From Rhizopus arrhizus (taxonomy: Eukaryota; Mucoromycota; Mucoromycetes; Mucorales; Rhizopodaceae), in assembly GCA_024220505.1 (NCBI GenBank), contig JAKZZE010000025.1, positions 124,001 to 188,000 of the forward strand: a stretch of 64,000 nucleotides of DNA, in the 5' to 3' direction. Within the stretch, counting starts at the first letter, position 1; the number at the start of each line of letters is the position of its first letter. The notes below the pieces were generated by a model, which was given only the letters and a program-made list of their open reading frames with translations, made no database searches and was not told the DNA's origin. Below, in pieces: positions 23,367 to 35,359 of this stretch. Both the position numbers and the translations under genes were made by a program.

Positions 23367-24286
23367 TTATTCTTTTAAAGTCACAGAAGCATGTCTTAGT
23401 GTATTTTTGGCATCGGTTCCCGTCGTACCTGCCTTGGCAGCCGCAGCTCTTGCCTTTGCATAGGTATCTTGAATGCCTTCCACAGCCGTCATCTGGGCCC
23501 GGGTCAAACCGTCTTGAAGCAGGGTCTGTCCTTTCTGAAGATGGGCATCGACCACGTCCTTGTTGCTGATGTACAGACGAGGGAACGTGAAGGCAGTGAG
23601 AGTGACGATCGTGAGGATGGAGAGGGAAGAGAAGTAGGCAGAGAGGTGCCAGACCAAGAAGGAGAGGATGCCCCACCGGATACTCGTCTTGGTATCCTCG
23701 ATCACCACGATCCGGGTCAGGCCACGAATGAGGGTCTCGACCACATCGATCCCACTGTCTGTGAGTTGACGGACATGGCGACGATCGATGGCTCTTTCAT
23801 GATCAATCATGTTTCTATGGTTGTGTTAGTTTAAGCAAAGCAGGACGTTGCGCGTTACCTGTAAGGATGCGTTCCATGGTCTTGGTCTGAGAGGACCTTT
23901 TGACTTTGAAACATGAGATGAACATAGACAAGGTTGATGCCGATGGCCAGTGTCATGGCCATGGCGCCCAGTTGAAGTAAAGAGTGAGATCGAGTCAACC
24001 AGAGAGAGCCAAGGATGGAGCTCATGACGACAGCCGAGCGCATTGGGTTCTCCCAGTGCAGCAGGCTGAGAATCTCGGTTTCGATCCGTTGCGTCGTCTC
24101 GTTACGCTGCGTTCTCTGTCGAAAGCCAGAGGTGGAACTTGGGTCGACCTCCGTCGTGGCCGAAGTCTGCATGGGAGGGAAAATTTGCTCTTGCTGCTTT
24201 TGAAGTGTGTGGACTTGAGGCAAGCTAGGGTCCTTTTGGACTCGGTCACTGTCAGGAGGGGTCAGAGGTCTTTGATAGGTTTCCAT
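23367..24286 (-). CDS. Reticulon-like ER membrane protein
   Basis: Shapes tubular ER by hairpin insertion. METYQRPLTPPDSDRVQ starts a roughly 85-residue hydrophilic N-terminus. The reticulon domain begins at LSLLHWENPMRSAVVMSSIL, with the typical L-x-W-x-x-P-x-x-S start, followed by a first hydrophobic hairpin (LQLGAMAMTLAIGINLVYVH). A single intron (about 23818-23863) follows, then a linker (DRRHVRQLTDSGIDVVE) and a second hairpin (WGILSFLVWHLSAYFSSLSI). An amphipathic, Ala-rich helical tail closes the protein. About 290 residues. Domain order and spacing fit fungal reticulons such as Rtn1. Start chosen at the first ATG after the sense T tract. Confidence 0.8.
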
Positions 24287-24511
24287 GATGAGGTTGAATG
24301 AGAAGAAAGAGAAGAGATGGGGGTATTTTTTTTTATAGTTGAATCTGACTGCATGAATGAATGATATCACACTGATGAACTCGTCGTGCTTTTCACCCGA
24401 TCCTTTTTTTTTTTCCAAATAGAGTCATCACAGTCACTCTTCATTTCTCTCGAAAAATTTTCGTTGCAGCTCTTTTTTTTTTTTCTTTATTAATCAACTG
24501 CCTAGAAAGAC

Positions 24512-26052
<1,541 letters not shown>

Positions 26053-26234
26053 AATGACATGTGTACAGTAAAATAATAAAAACCATACATCATCCTTTCT
26101 CCTTCTCTCACCTTCTGTGTGATACACAGAAATGGTAATCATCACATTTTTATTTCCAAATCCGATAGAAACATTTAAATTATTTCCCCTTTTCCTCAAC
26201 ACTTTTTTTTTTCTCTTTTCATCACTTTTAAATC

Positions 26235-26718
26235 ATGGAAAAGTTCAAGGAGGTAAAGTACAAAAAGAACAAGGGGATCTTATGAACAAGAAGACTAAAG
26301 GCGAGCTATCTTTAGAAACTCGCTACGCTTCGTGCCGAAGTTGACACGGCTACCAAGCGTTCTGAAGAATTGCAAGCCAAGGCTGAGCAATTAGAAGCGG
26401 ATGCCGAACAAAAGGATAACGAATTGAGTACCTTACAATCCCGTGCCAAGGAGTTGGAAGAGTCTCTTGAGACGGCTGAAGCCAACTTGAAACAGGCGAC
26501 AACAGAGTAAGTTGAAGAAGAAAACGGGTTGGGTGGATGCTAATTCGGCTCTTAGTTTCCGTGAGGCTGATTTACGTGCTGAACAATTAGAAAAGAAGGC
26601 CGTCAAGATTCAGCAAGAAATTGCCATTTGGGATAAAAAGAATGCTGAATTAGAGACCAAGTATCAAGCTGCAAAGGCTGAAATGGACGAATTGGAAGGT
26701 CAGATGGAAGGCGTGTAA
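26235..26718 (+). CDS. Tropomyosin
   Basis: Coiled-coil dimer that binds along actin filaments. Exons 26235-26252, 26316-26506 and 26556-26718 splice in phase to 123 residues, MEKFKEKLATLRAEVDTATK onward. The chain is heptad-patterned almost throughout (LQAKAEQLEADAEQ, LRAEQLEKKAVKIQQE, LEGQMEGV) with no proline, as in Tpm/Cdc8. It is shorter than the roughly 161 residues of yeast Tpm2/Cdc8, about one actin-repeat less. The N-terminal Met-Glu-Lys-x-Lys-Glu-Lys-Leu is the family start. A tiny 18-base first exon explains why the start is easy to miss. Confidence 0.8.
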
Positions 26719-26791
26719 AGTGATTGAGCATGAAAAAGAATACCCTCATTTAAAAAAGGCACTTTTATTTTTTATTTTACAAATAAACCAT

Positions 26792-28145
26792 TCAAGGTTC
26801 AACGTGAACGGAAAGGTCAGGTCCTGTTCCAATCGGTACGACCTGAGTAGGGTTAATTTGTCTGTGAGATTTGTAATAGTGGCCCTTGATGTGGTCCATG
26901 TTCACTGTGTCTTTCACTAAATAGAATATGAGTATGAAATGCATAGATGCAGGCATCGTGGTTACCTCCTGGCTTTTGATAGATACGACGGGTCCATTCC
27001 AAAATATTGGGATAATCGTGTCCAATGGATTTCAAGTTACACTTGAAGTGGCCGTGGTAAACAGGGTCAAATCTTGAAAAGAGTCAATCGACAAGACAGG
27101 TAAATGATCAATAAGCTTACCTGACGATGGTCGTAAACAAACGAATGTCTGCTTCGGTAAAGGTATCTTGAACCAAGTATTTGTGACCATCAAGCATCTT
27201 TTCAATTCTATCCAGTGACTTGAATACATTGTATACATTGTTTTCGTCTAAAAAGAGGAATGTGAGTATGATTTCATCATGACACTTTTGACTTACATGC
27301 TTGTTGGGTTGTTGCAAAACCAGATTTGTAAACACCATTGTTCACTGTGTCATAAATCCATTCATTGGTCTCATCGATTTCCTTTTGAAGTGATTCAGGA
27401 TAATAGTTCAATTCGGCTTGTTCTTTACTCAAGAACGAGTTGAATGCAGTATTAAACATACGGATGATTTCCGAACTCTCGTTGTTGACTACAGTTACGG
27501 GTTATTAATCACCATCCTCACACAGACGTCTATACCTACCAATGGTCTGAAGCTTTTTATCCCAAAGAACAGGTACAGTAAAACGACCTTCATAGTTGGG
27601 GTTGACCTTGAAATAAAGATCGCGAATATAAGAAGACTCGTTGACCGTGTCAGGAATAGCGCCAGGACATTCTTGTTCGGTCGAAAACTTCCATCCTTTG
27701 TCAAGCATCAAATAATCCACCACAGACATGCCGATGATTTTATCCAAACCTTTCAGTTGACGAACGATAGCTGTACGATGAGCCTAAAGATAAAAGAGGG
27801 ATGAGCATGAAAAAGAAGGGAAACACTTGGTTTTGTTTACCCAAGGACAGGCCCAAGAGATATAAAGATGATAACGATCACTGTGCATTCGAATGTTAAT
27901 AAAAAGAGAAAGGATCGTCAGGTTGCTTACGGTTCAGCAGCAAATTTTGCATTCGCATCTGCTTCAATACAATCACGAAAGACAGACTGTTGACGTCTGA
28001 ATTCGCCATCTTTGCTAGCCCAGTTAAGAATAGAAGTAGACATGAATCGTTTCAAAGGTTGTTTAGGTAAATTCAAATAAACTTTATGAATTAAAAACAT
28101 CCAAAAAGAGAAAAGAACAAAAAAAGACAAGTGTTTTATATGCAT
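26792..28145 (-). CDS. ECM4: Glutathionyl-hydroquinone reductase (Xi/omega-class GST, Ecm4/Gto type)
   Basis: Reduces glutathionyl-hydroquinones using a cysteine thiol. Pieces in order: FRRQQSVFRDCIEADANAKF, then SWACPWAHRTAIVRQLKGLD with the catalytic Cys in the CPWAHR motif. Next are IRDLYFKVNPNYEGRFTVPV, SEIIRMFNTAFN, IYDTVNNGVYKSGFATTQQA, LDGHKYLVQDTFTEADIRLF and a C-terminal block ending IGTGPDLSVHVEP. Several 50-base introns. Family starts align near the internal Met at 28043. The frame stays open upstream to an ATG at 28145, adding a hydrophobic, basic 34-residue leader (LSFFVLFSFWMFLIHKVYL) that could target a mitochondrial or membrane form. The shorter cytosolic form is the conservative choice. 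Confidence 0.88.
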
Positions 28146-28509
28146 TTTATAAAAGCATAAAGATTATTCATGACTGACAAATCAATACACAGCCTCAAAG
28201 TCACTTTATGCGCTGAGTTTTATGTCTGTGTGAGTTATTATTAATGTCCTCTTGTCACTCATAAGAGAACTCCGAAATTGGACTGCTTTTAAAAGAGGAC
28301 TTGTTTCAGCCATGTTGCACGTGTATAAAGAAGTCTGGGTGCTTTGAACACCCTGTGAAAATAGATCTTCACCAAAGATAATGAAAAACGAGTAGGTGTG
28401 TTAAACCCAAATAGAAGTAAATAGCGTTAGATGAACTACATGTTCTAAACATGATATCGTTCGATGTTTATCATGACTTTAGGTACTGGTTATAACTTAT
28501 TTTCCTTTT

Positions 28510-28875
28510 TTAAAGGCCCAGGTGCGCGCGCGATGTCTTTAATACACCTTCATCGTCCAAGCCAGATCAGAAAGGCGTGTAAGGGGATTAAAAAAAAAAG
28601 AACAAGGATTGAAAGACGTGTGATGGACATCAGTGTGAGTTCTGGGGCAACCAATGAAAAGTCGTTTTGGGAGAAATTATGAAGATGAAGGGAAGCAACT
28701 TCAGATAAAAGTGATCGAGCTCAAAAGAACAACGCATGGGAAGGGCCAGTAGAGAGACCAAGAGGGAACAGGCTGAAAGGAGCGTGGTTTGTGAGTAGGC
28801 CGTGAATTGAAAAGGAAAGACGAGGGATCCTCCATAATAGTCGGTATTTGAAACCTTCGATGCATATCCAAACAT
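28510..28875 (-). other. Overlapping small open frames, possible short membrane protein
   Basis: Below a poly-A sense tract, ATG 28871 opens MQCLDMHRRF to WSLYWPFPCVVLLSSITFI. An overlapping frame then gives EVASLHLHNFSQNDFSLVAP and a hydrophobic end LVLFFLIPLHAFLIWLGR. GC is higher than in the surroundings. Joining them needs an unseen splice. No family recognised; could be a relic. Confidence 0.25.
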
Positions 28876-30449
28876 TGCATGTTTTTTTTTTTTTTTTTTT
28901 GGAGAGCGCGGTCAGGTTCTTGGAACAGGGCTTTGGTTGGCCACCAGGTAAGAAATTTTAATTTAAAATATCAGGACTGCAATGCTGTTCTTCACAAACA
29001 AATTTGAGCATGTGTGCAGTACTCGGTACATGTTTTTGAAAGTGCTTGCATGGTGAGCACATTGAATACTTTAGCTTACCAGACTCGTAGTTTGATAAAG
29101 TCAAACAGTCTTGTTAGAGCAACCTCAACGGTTTGTATAAATCAGGTATGTCAATTGAAATAAAAAGTAATCCCCAGGTGTTTGTTTAAACAAGTAGCAG
29201 ACATTAAAAAAATTTCTCTTTTTGAACACATAACGAAAATTAAAATGTGATATTGGGCGTTAATGTATTGTTTGATGTTACTAAACACACAACTTGTTCT
29301 GTCGGTGTAGGCAGTAAAATCTCAAAAACGTCATATTAATTATACAATCAATTTATTATTTGAGGTAGACCGTGACACAGATTAAACACGGTTCCAGTTC
29401 CTAAAGGATCTAACAGGACGAAACAAAAAAGCATTTCATGTACAGCAGCAGGAGATAATCTAGAGTGTTACCTGTTAATATCACGTTTCAAAAACCATCG
29501 GTTCAAGTAATGATTGGATTGGCTAAAGGACCAAGAGTTGTAGGTTCATCTTGTACCAAACAAAACGGCTTTATCCTGACGGCATATAGCTCACGCTTTG
29601 CTGGATTCCTTTAAACCGATCAAGCATGATTTAAGTTCCTAAAGGATCTAATAGGAATCTCTTTAAACAATCATATATTGTAGCAGTCGCGATTTTTTAG
29701 CAACTTAAAAGATTTTCTGGAAGGCTTCTTTATTATTCTTTCTTTTTAGTAGTTGCTTTATTTGGTTCAGATGCTTCACCAAAATTCAAGCCTTCTAATA
29801 CTGACATGTTGATTGCTTCTTTACCGTTCTCGCATATGAAGCAATGCGTCTTCTTCGGTAACAAACAAGTTACGTAAGCCTGAAAATTTAAAGTGATCCA
29901 TTGATTTTTGAGGCCATTCTCAAGCAAAAGTCGTTTCTATGTTCTGTCATAATAAAGTTCATCTATCATATTGCTCCTCATACTTTGATATGCTAGCTAT
30001 TTGATTCATTTTTTTCTTAGAAAGGGAGGTGTAAAGGTAAATGGCCATTAAGATAATGAACGAGTTCTCCAAAGAAACAGGTACAGCAATACCTGTCTAT
30101 AAATTTTCAAACTCTTTGCTATAGAGTGACCCAATCTAGTATTAAGCTTGAAATTCAAAAATAAGCTTTCCAAAATAAACTCCCCCACTCTCTCTATAAA
30201 TTAAGATCGTTTTAGAACAAGAATATCTAAAAAACGACACAACATTTGGTGTTTGAGAGTAAAGTTGAAAGCTAAGTATTACACCAATATGGAAACTAGT
30301 GGAAAAAGTCATTCTTGGTATCTAAATGAATTATAGATCCTTCAATGTAAATCTGGAACGAAGGATTCTGCTTTGGGCAAGTGATGGGCTTCATTTTATT
30401 CAACAGGCAAACTTAGAACGGGAATTTTCAGTTTAGACTGGTTAATGAT
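28876..30449. other. Spacer with a short repeated motif
   Basis: No supported gene. The motif AGTTCCTAAAGGATCTAA(C/T)AGGA occurs twice (about 29397 and 29633). A minus frame at 29927-29733 (MSVLEGLNFGEASEPNK inside) is open but unrecognised. Confidence 0.4.
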
Positions 30450-30860
30450 TTGTTACCAGTATATGACATGAAAAAGCTTAAATGTATTGCTTCAATTGAA
30501 GGAATAATACAGCGTAAAGTCAAAGTTTGTTTAGTAACTGTGTTGCCCATCCCAACCCGATTTAGTAAACAAACATTTTACCCAAGTGACAGTAAGCTTG
30601 AAACAAAAAAAAAAGTTTTTCAACATCTTATTTTGAATTGGTATTCACACTTTCGAAAACCTCCACCAAGAAAAGGAACACGGGTTTCTAAGAAAAAAGA
30701 AACTAATCATGGAAAGAAGAGAACCGCAAGCGATGTTAGTGTACAAGATGTCGATTCTGCGGATCCTATTCCAGCACCAGAAGGTACGACAGCTGCTCAT
30801 TTTGCCAAGTTTATGAACGAGCTCCTCTTACTAATCCATGTGGGGGCTTTACCTTGAAAG
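30450..30860 (+). pseudogene. DDE transposase fragment (middle part)
   Basis: Plus-strand frame with KPPPRKGTRVSKKKETNHGK and GTTAAHFAKFMNELLLLI. This is the Lys/Pro-rich linker and the 'T-T-x-H-F-x-x-F-M-N-E-L-L' helix typical of a Mucorales DDE transposon ORF, which in intact copies follows the FTDEAGFH segment. The start, first catalytic block and C-terminus are missing. Oriented opposite to the next fragment. Confidence 0.55.
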
Positions 30861-31026
30861 AGACCCGTGTTTTATTTTTGAAATAGCAGTGCAGGCTTTT
30901 CTTTAAAGAAGTAACTCACTTCTCTAGTGCCCAAACATGATCCAACAAAGATTGCGAGTCGTACAATGTGGATTGAGGAGTAAGTCAGATATGAACTGCG
31001 TTGAAAACCATGTTTTGGTCGATGCA

Positions 31027-31560
31027 TCAGGATTTAATATTAATCAGAGATCCTCCAGGTGAATGGTATTTGAAGGGTCCATCAACTATTATAATCACTC
31101 CTTTTAACAAGGCAGACATCATCTTGGGAACCATTTCAACGAAATGTGTGATATGAATGGAGCTCAAAAATCCGCAAGAGTACTCGTAAAAGACAAAGAT
31201 TGATTTACGCCACTGCAAAAGAAAAACGACATCTGGCTCAAAAAAAACTCTGCTTTTAAAGGTATCTAGCACAGTGATATGAGATTGTGCTCTAGTTTTT
31301 GGTTGCTTTACTATAGCAGAGCTGCCACTTTTTGACCTAGCCCACTTCTTTCTCATCTTTATATGAAACTCGGCCTCATCAGTGAAAATACAGTTGTTTG
31401 TAAAATCCAGATCAGAATCTTTCCATTCCATAAACCACTCGAATCTCGTCTGTAGGTTTCCCACGGAGTTTCTTTAGGTTCAAACATCGGGTTTTTCACA
31501 GTGATGAGCATTGTGTTTTGTAAATAGCTATAAGTTGCGATTTTGATATATTAAAGTCTT
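31027..31560 (-). pseudogene. DDE transposase fragment (first catalytic block)
   Basis: Minus-strand frame with WKDSDLDFTNNCIFTDEAEF, HIKMRKKWARSKSG and AIVKQPKTRAQSH, then HFVEMVPKMMSALLKGVIII. The Asp/Glu in FTDEA is the first catalytic acid. The reading frame stays open for 145 residues, so decay is recent or the piece is under little mutation. The end of the element is missing. Together with the plus-strand fragment at 30450 it forms a tail-to-tail pair. Confidence 0.65.
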
Positions 31561-31829
31561 CAAATCGCCCAGTCAAACTATTTATTATGTCATCTGAATA
31601 TAACTGGGGTCATTATCAAGTAACTCTTTTATATTCTCGTTATGCTCGGTTGTAAATGAGCTTTTCAGAACGCTGCTTTGTTTAAACTTTTTATATGGCC
31701 GTACCTTCATTTTTTTTTTCAGATGGATACCGTAGACACTTTAAAACGGCATATTATCTTAGGTTATTTCTTTAATAGCTCTCATCGGAATTGGTCCATC
31801 TTTTATACAACTACACTTCCTTTTCAAGA

Positions 31830-32089
31830 ATTTACAAAAAGGCACTCTTGAAATCGAAATAAACTTGATGCGCTTTTATGCAAAGGTTGGGAATACACCT
31901 TTTTTTTAAATTAATATCGTGCTTGTAAAAAGTAAAAAAAAAATTGCCAACCATGAGCAGCTGCTTGTATAGATTGGCAGTAAAAAGCCATGATTCTTTT
32001 TAGTTTCTTGTATCAGCACGTAGGAAAGAACCGCCTTTTGTTTTTCTTTTCTTGAACCATATCAAAAATGATCTATTTTATAAGCAGAC
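31830..32089 (+). promoter_or_regulatory. Conserved upstream block of the secreted-peptide family (relic copy)
   Basis: Aligns by eye with the blocks before 44024 and 39282. Shared pieces include ACAAAAAGGCACTCTTGAAATC, an ATCGTGCTT box, a GCAGTAAAAAG/GCAATGAAAAAG box and ATCAGCAC followed by AGGAA(A/G)GAACC. Confidence 0.55.
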
Positions 32090-32190
32090 ATGCCCTCAGT
32101 TCTTGTCTTTTTTTTTTTGGCTTGTCTTTAGGCTTCTCTCTTCACTCTTTGTCCTGCTACTTTTAAAAAAGAGCCACCGCAGATAGATTT
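32090..32190 (+). pseudogene. Secreted-peptide family leader, frameshifted relic
   Basis: ATGCCCTCAGTTCTTGTC to CCTGCTACTTTTAAAAAAG aligns base by base with the leader of the gene at 44024. It carries a lengthened T run and indels that bring a stop after 13 codons. The sequence after the leader has no related mature part. Confidence 0.6.
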
Positions 32191-32430
32191 TGCTTGACCC
32201 TACGATTTTACAAAGGGAGGCGTGTTTTAAATACCTGTGGGTGTCAGCAAGAGAGGACATGAAACACGCTAGGAAGGATGGACGTCTTGAGGTGGGGCAA
32301 AGGGATGGCTGATCAGTCGTCCAAGTCTGTGTTTTCAAGCAATACGGTGTGGATGGACGAAGGCCAGCGGAGTTCAAAGGAGGATGGGTGCAAAGCGTGA
32401 ACGCACCTGGGCCAAAAGTGACTTTCTTTC

Positions 32431-32879
32431 ATGGCTTCTGAACTTGTTCACGACACACAAAAGAAGCACACGTTACAGCAGGTAAGAAGAGAACGTGACT
32501 GGATAGGATCTGATGTGCTTGATAGTTTCCTGCACCGGAATTAAAAGAGGATGGAGGTCTGTGGACATGTCCGTTCTGTCAAGCGATTCACAAAGATGCC
32601 ACACCTTATGCCATCACCACCCCACCTGTACAAGACACGGTGAAATTAAAAAAAGCAAAGGCGGCCATCAAGCAGCATTTAGAAGAACATCGTCAGATGC
32701 TACAAGAACGATTAGTACAAGAATCCAGTGTGAATGAATACGAAAAGGTAAGGAGACAGAGATCCTCTGAAACAGCATTAAACAATCGATAGAATAACGC
32801 GGAACGAATGAAACGAGTTCGGTTGTGGATCGAAGGCACAGTGAAAGACAGAGGATTATATGAAGAAAATCCTTTTTGA
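32431..32879 (+). CDS. Small Cys/Lys-rich protein, unrecognised
   Basis: Exons 32431-32481, 32550-32747 and 32793-32879 splice in phase to about 111 residues. MASELVHDTQKKHTLQQ is followed by LWTCPFCQAIHKDATPY, where CPFC plus a following His resembles half of a zinc-binding site. A long charged helix comes next (KAKAAIKQHLEEHRQMLQER) and the end is RVRLWIEGTVKDRGLYEENP. It looks like a small nuclear or adaptor protein; no family assigned. The stop lies 80 bp from the stop of the convergent kinase gene. Confidence 0.5.
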
Positions 32880-32958
32880 AAATTTATACCCTGTCAGTTT
32901 ACTTTTTATTTCCCAACGATTGACAATAAAAAAAAAATTAGAAACCATCGATCGACAT

Positions 32959-34723
32959 TCACTTGTGGGAGCAGGACAGGTTGGACAGGACATCGAAAAA
33001 GGAGTGAAGGAAGCTTTGGAAGAGACCGGCAGACGGGTGGGTGGACTTGGATTCGAAGATTTTGGGAGAAAGGGTGGATGAAGAAGGCAGGGAAACGTCG
33101 GAAGAGAGAGTGGAAGTGGAGTCGCCGCGAGGTGGGAGAGAAGAAGAGGAGGAAGAGGGGGATGGAAAGGAAAGAGGAGTGGGATGGGTCAGGTTGACAT
33201 AGTGCTGTCGCCTGGCCGGTCGAGGACCGCTGTGGAGAGGCGGTTCATGATTGGCAGGTGTCTTGACGGAGGAAGCGGTCGAATCCGTCGAGGGGCTGAC
33301 AGAGGCCAGCTGGGAACCGGTCAGGTCGGGCACGCCAAAGGGTGTTCTTGGGATCCGAGCGTCCATCCGGCCCAGGCTTCCGTCCGAATCGGCTGGCGAG
33401 GGACAGAGGGAGGACGGATGAAGGGAGGCAGGTGAGTCGGCTACGAGGACAGCTCTGGGACGATGGGCCTTTTCGCTGATGAGATAATAGAGAGAGCAAA
33501 GAGGATGGTAGGCGGCAGGGACCGTCTGGGGATCATCGTACCCGTTCCAGTGCTGCAGTGTCGGGTCCGAGAGGCGGACCAAGGGCTCGGTCATGCCACT
33601 CGCCTTGCGGGCTTGGATCAGGGCCACATAGTTTGCACAGTACCTGTAGGTGGGTGAGCGGATCACGGCCTCCAGCTCGGTCTTGATCTCACGTTCGCTG
33701 CCGAGGTCGAACCCTTTGACCATCATCAAGATCGTCGAAGGTGACAGTGGGCCGGTCAAGGGGAGACGAAGGGGCAGGTAGTTTGGGATCGGATCTCGAT
33801 AGTGTTTGTGCATCCAGGGATGTCGCATCACGTCCGCCAAGAGGATGCGACGGGCACGATCGGGTTGGAAGATACGTGAGAGCAAGTCACAGCATGACGC
33901 ACTCATCTCACTCGGATACTGTACGCGAGCGAGATGGATCTTTCGATAGAGACCGTGGGCTGTGGCGTCGTTGAATGGCATGTCTCCGGTGATCAAGACA
34001 AAGAGGATGACGCCCAAGCTCCACACGTCCACCTCCGGTCCACAGTAGGGCACGGTGTTGAGCATCTCGGGAGCCGCAAAGTACATGGATCCACAGTGCG
34101 TCTGAAGGAGCCGGTCGGGTCGATAGAGATTGGAAAGGCCAAAGTCTGCAATCTTGATCTGTCGACGATCCTCGGCAAGCATGATGTTGTCAATTTTCAA
34201 GTCCCGGTGAACGATCGAGTTCCGATGCATATAGTCCATCGCACTCACGATCTGTCGAGCAAAGTACCGCGTCTCGGTCTCGCCCAGGCAACGGTGTCTG
34301 GCCAGATGGTTCCCCAGTGTCCCTCCGGGGGCGTACTCCATCAATAAATAAAAGCTGTCGTCGGTGGCCAGCATGTCTTTGACATGAATGATGTTTGGGT
34401 GATTTAAGAGTCGCATCAAATATCCCTCACGTATCGTCCTCTGTTCTCGACACACGTTCTCTTGACATCTCGAGTCAAACTCACTCTGACTACAAGTCAT
34501 TCCGTCAATCGTTCTGAGCTGTCGATTGATTTGAATTCTTTGAACAATCTTGACCACAGCCTAAAAATCAATCAGATCCGAATTCCTTCATCCATCCTGC
34601 TTTACTTACAAGATCTCCCGTCACTTCATGATAGCCCAGCATCACTTTCCCACTACTTCCTCTTCCAATCACATTCTGAAGTCGATAACCATTCACTATC
34701 CTCTCCGTTCTCTGATCTGACAT
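32959..34723 (-). CDS. Ser/Thr protein kinase, Kin1/PAR-1-like
   Basis: Two exons (34723-34610, 34560-32959), 571 residues. The kinase domain fills residues 10-270. Glycine loop IGRGSSGKVMLG; AVVKIV lysine; HRDLKIDNIM catalytic loop; DFG in IADFGLSNLYRP; TxCGSxYFAAPE activation segment (THCGSMYFAAPEMLNT). After that GPEVDVWSLGVILFVLITGD and HPWMHKHY. The wording FGLSNLY..CGS.YFAAPE.LN...Y.GPEVDVWS is that of fungal Kin1/Kin2. The rest is Ser/Pro-rich and disordered. The KA1 membrane-binding domain and the great length (about 1000 residues) of classical Kin1 are missing, so this is a short paralogue of the group. Likely role: polarity or exocytosis signalling, by family inference. Confidence 0.8.
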
Positions 34724-35359
34724 GTAGAAATTGACGAGAAAGGAAAAGAAGAGGCAAGGATTGAGAAATCAACTGATTTTATGACATTCAGTGACTCTCG
34801 TAACAGAGACATACTCGAAACCCATCCATCTGTCTCTCTTTAGTTCTCCAAAAAAGAAAAAAGTTCCCTTCAGACATCACTTTATGCAACCGTCGGTCTG
34901 TTTCAAAATAAGGGTGTTTTGAGTTGCATTGAGCTTAGGGTCCATTCGAGCGCATGGATTGTTCACATCTCTGTTCATGTCAAAAACGGACAGTGGGGTT
35001 CACTATTCCATCTATCGCTCATATTTAGAAAATGGACTTGAACCACACAATGTCTGTTTTTTTAAAAAGTCAATCTTGGAATACCTTTTTTTTTAATAAA
35101 ACTGTTCTTTTAAAAAGAGTCAGAGAACGATTCAGAGTGACATGTTCTCATACCAGAGATTCAGTGTGAGGAGGGAGGATGGATAAGGTCATGTTATTGA
35201 GTGTGCTCAGTAAAGATGAGATTTTATGTGTTAGGCTGTGATGGAATGCGAAGTGAGATACGATGCAAGCAACGAGAGGACAAAGACACAGGATGGATCA
35301 CTCCTACTTTTTTTCAAGAGTCAAGAACGAATCATTTATTAACAAGTTGTCAGCAGCTC
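34724..35359. other. Upstream region of the kinase, no gene seen
   Basis: AT-rich with several T and A runs; no supported frame. Holds the kinase promoter and the 3' end of the permease unit. Confidence 0.5.

Noticed and set aside
33184..34347. Several plus-strand open frames inside the kinase gene
   Set aside because: Antisense shadows; Arg/Gly-rich composition follows from the coding strand.
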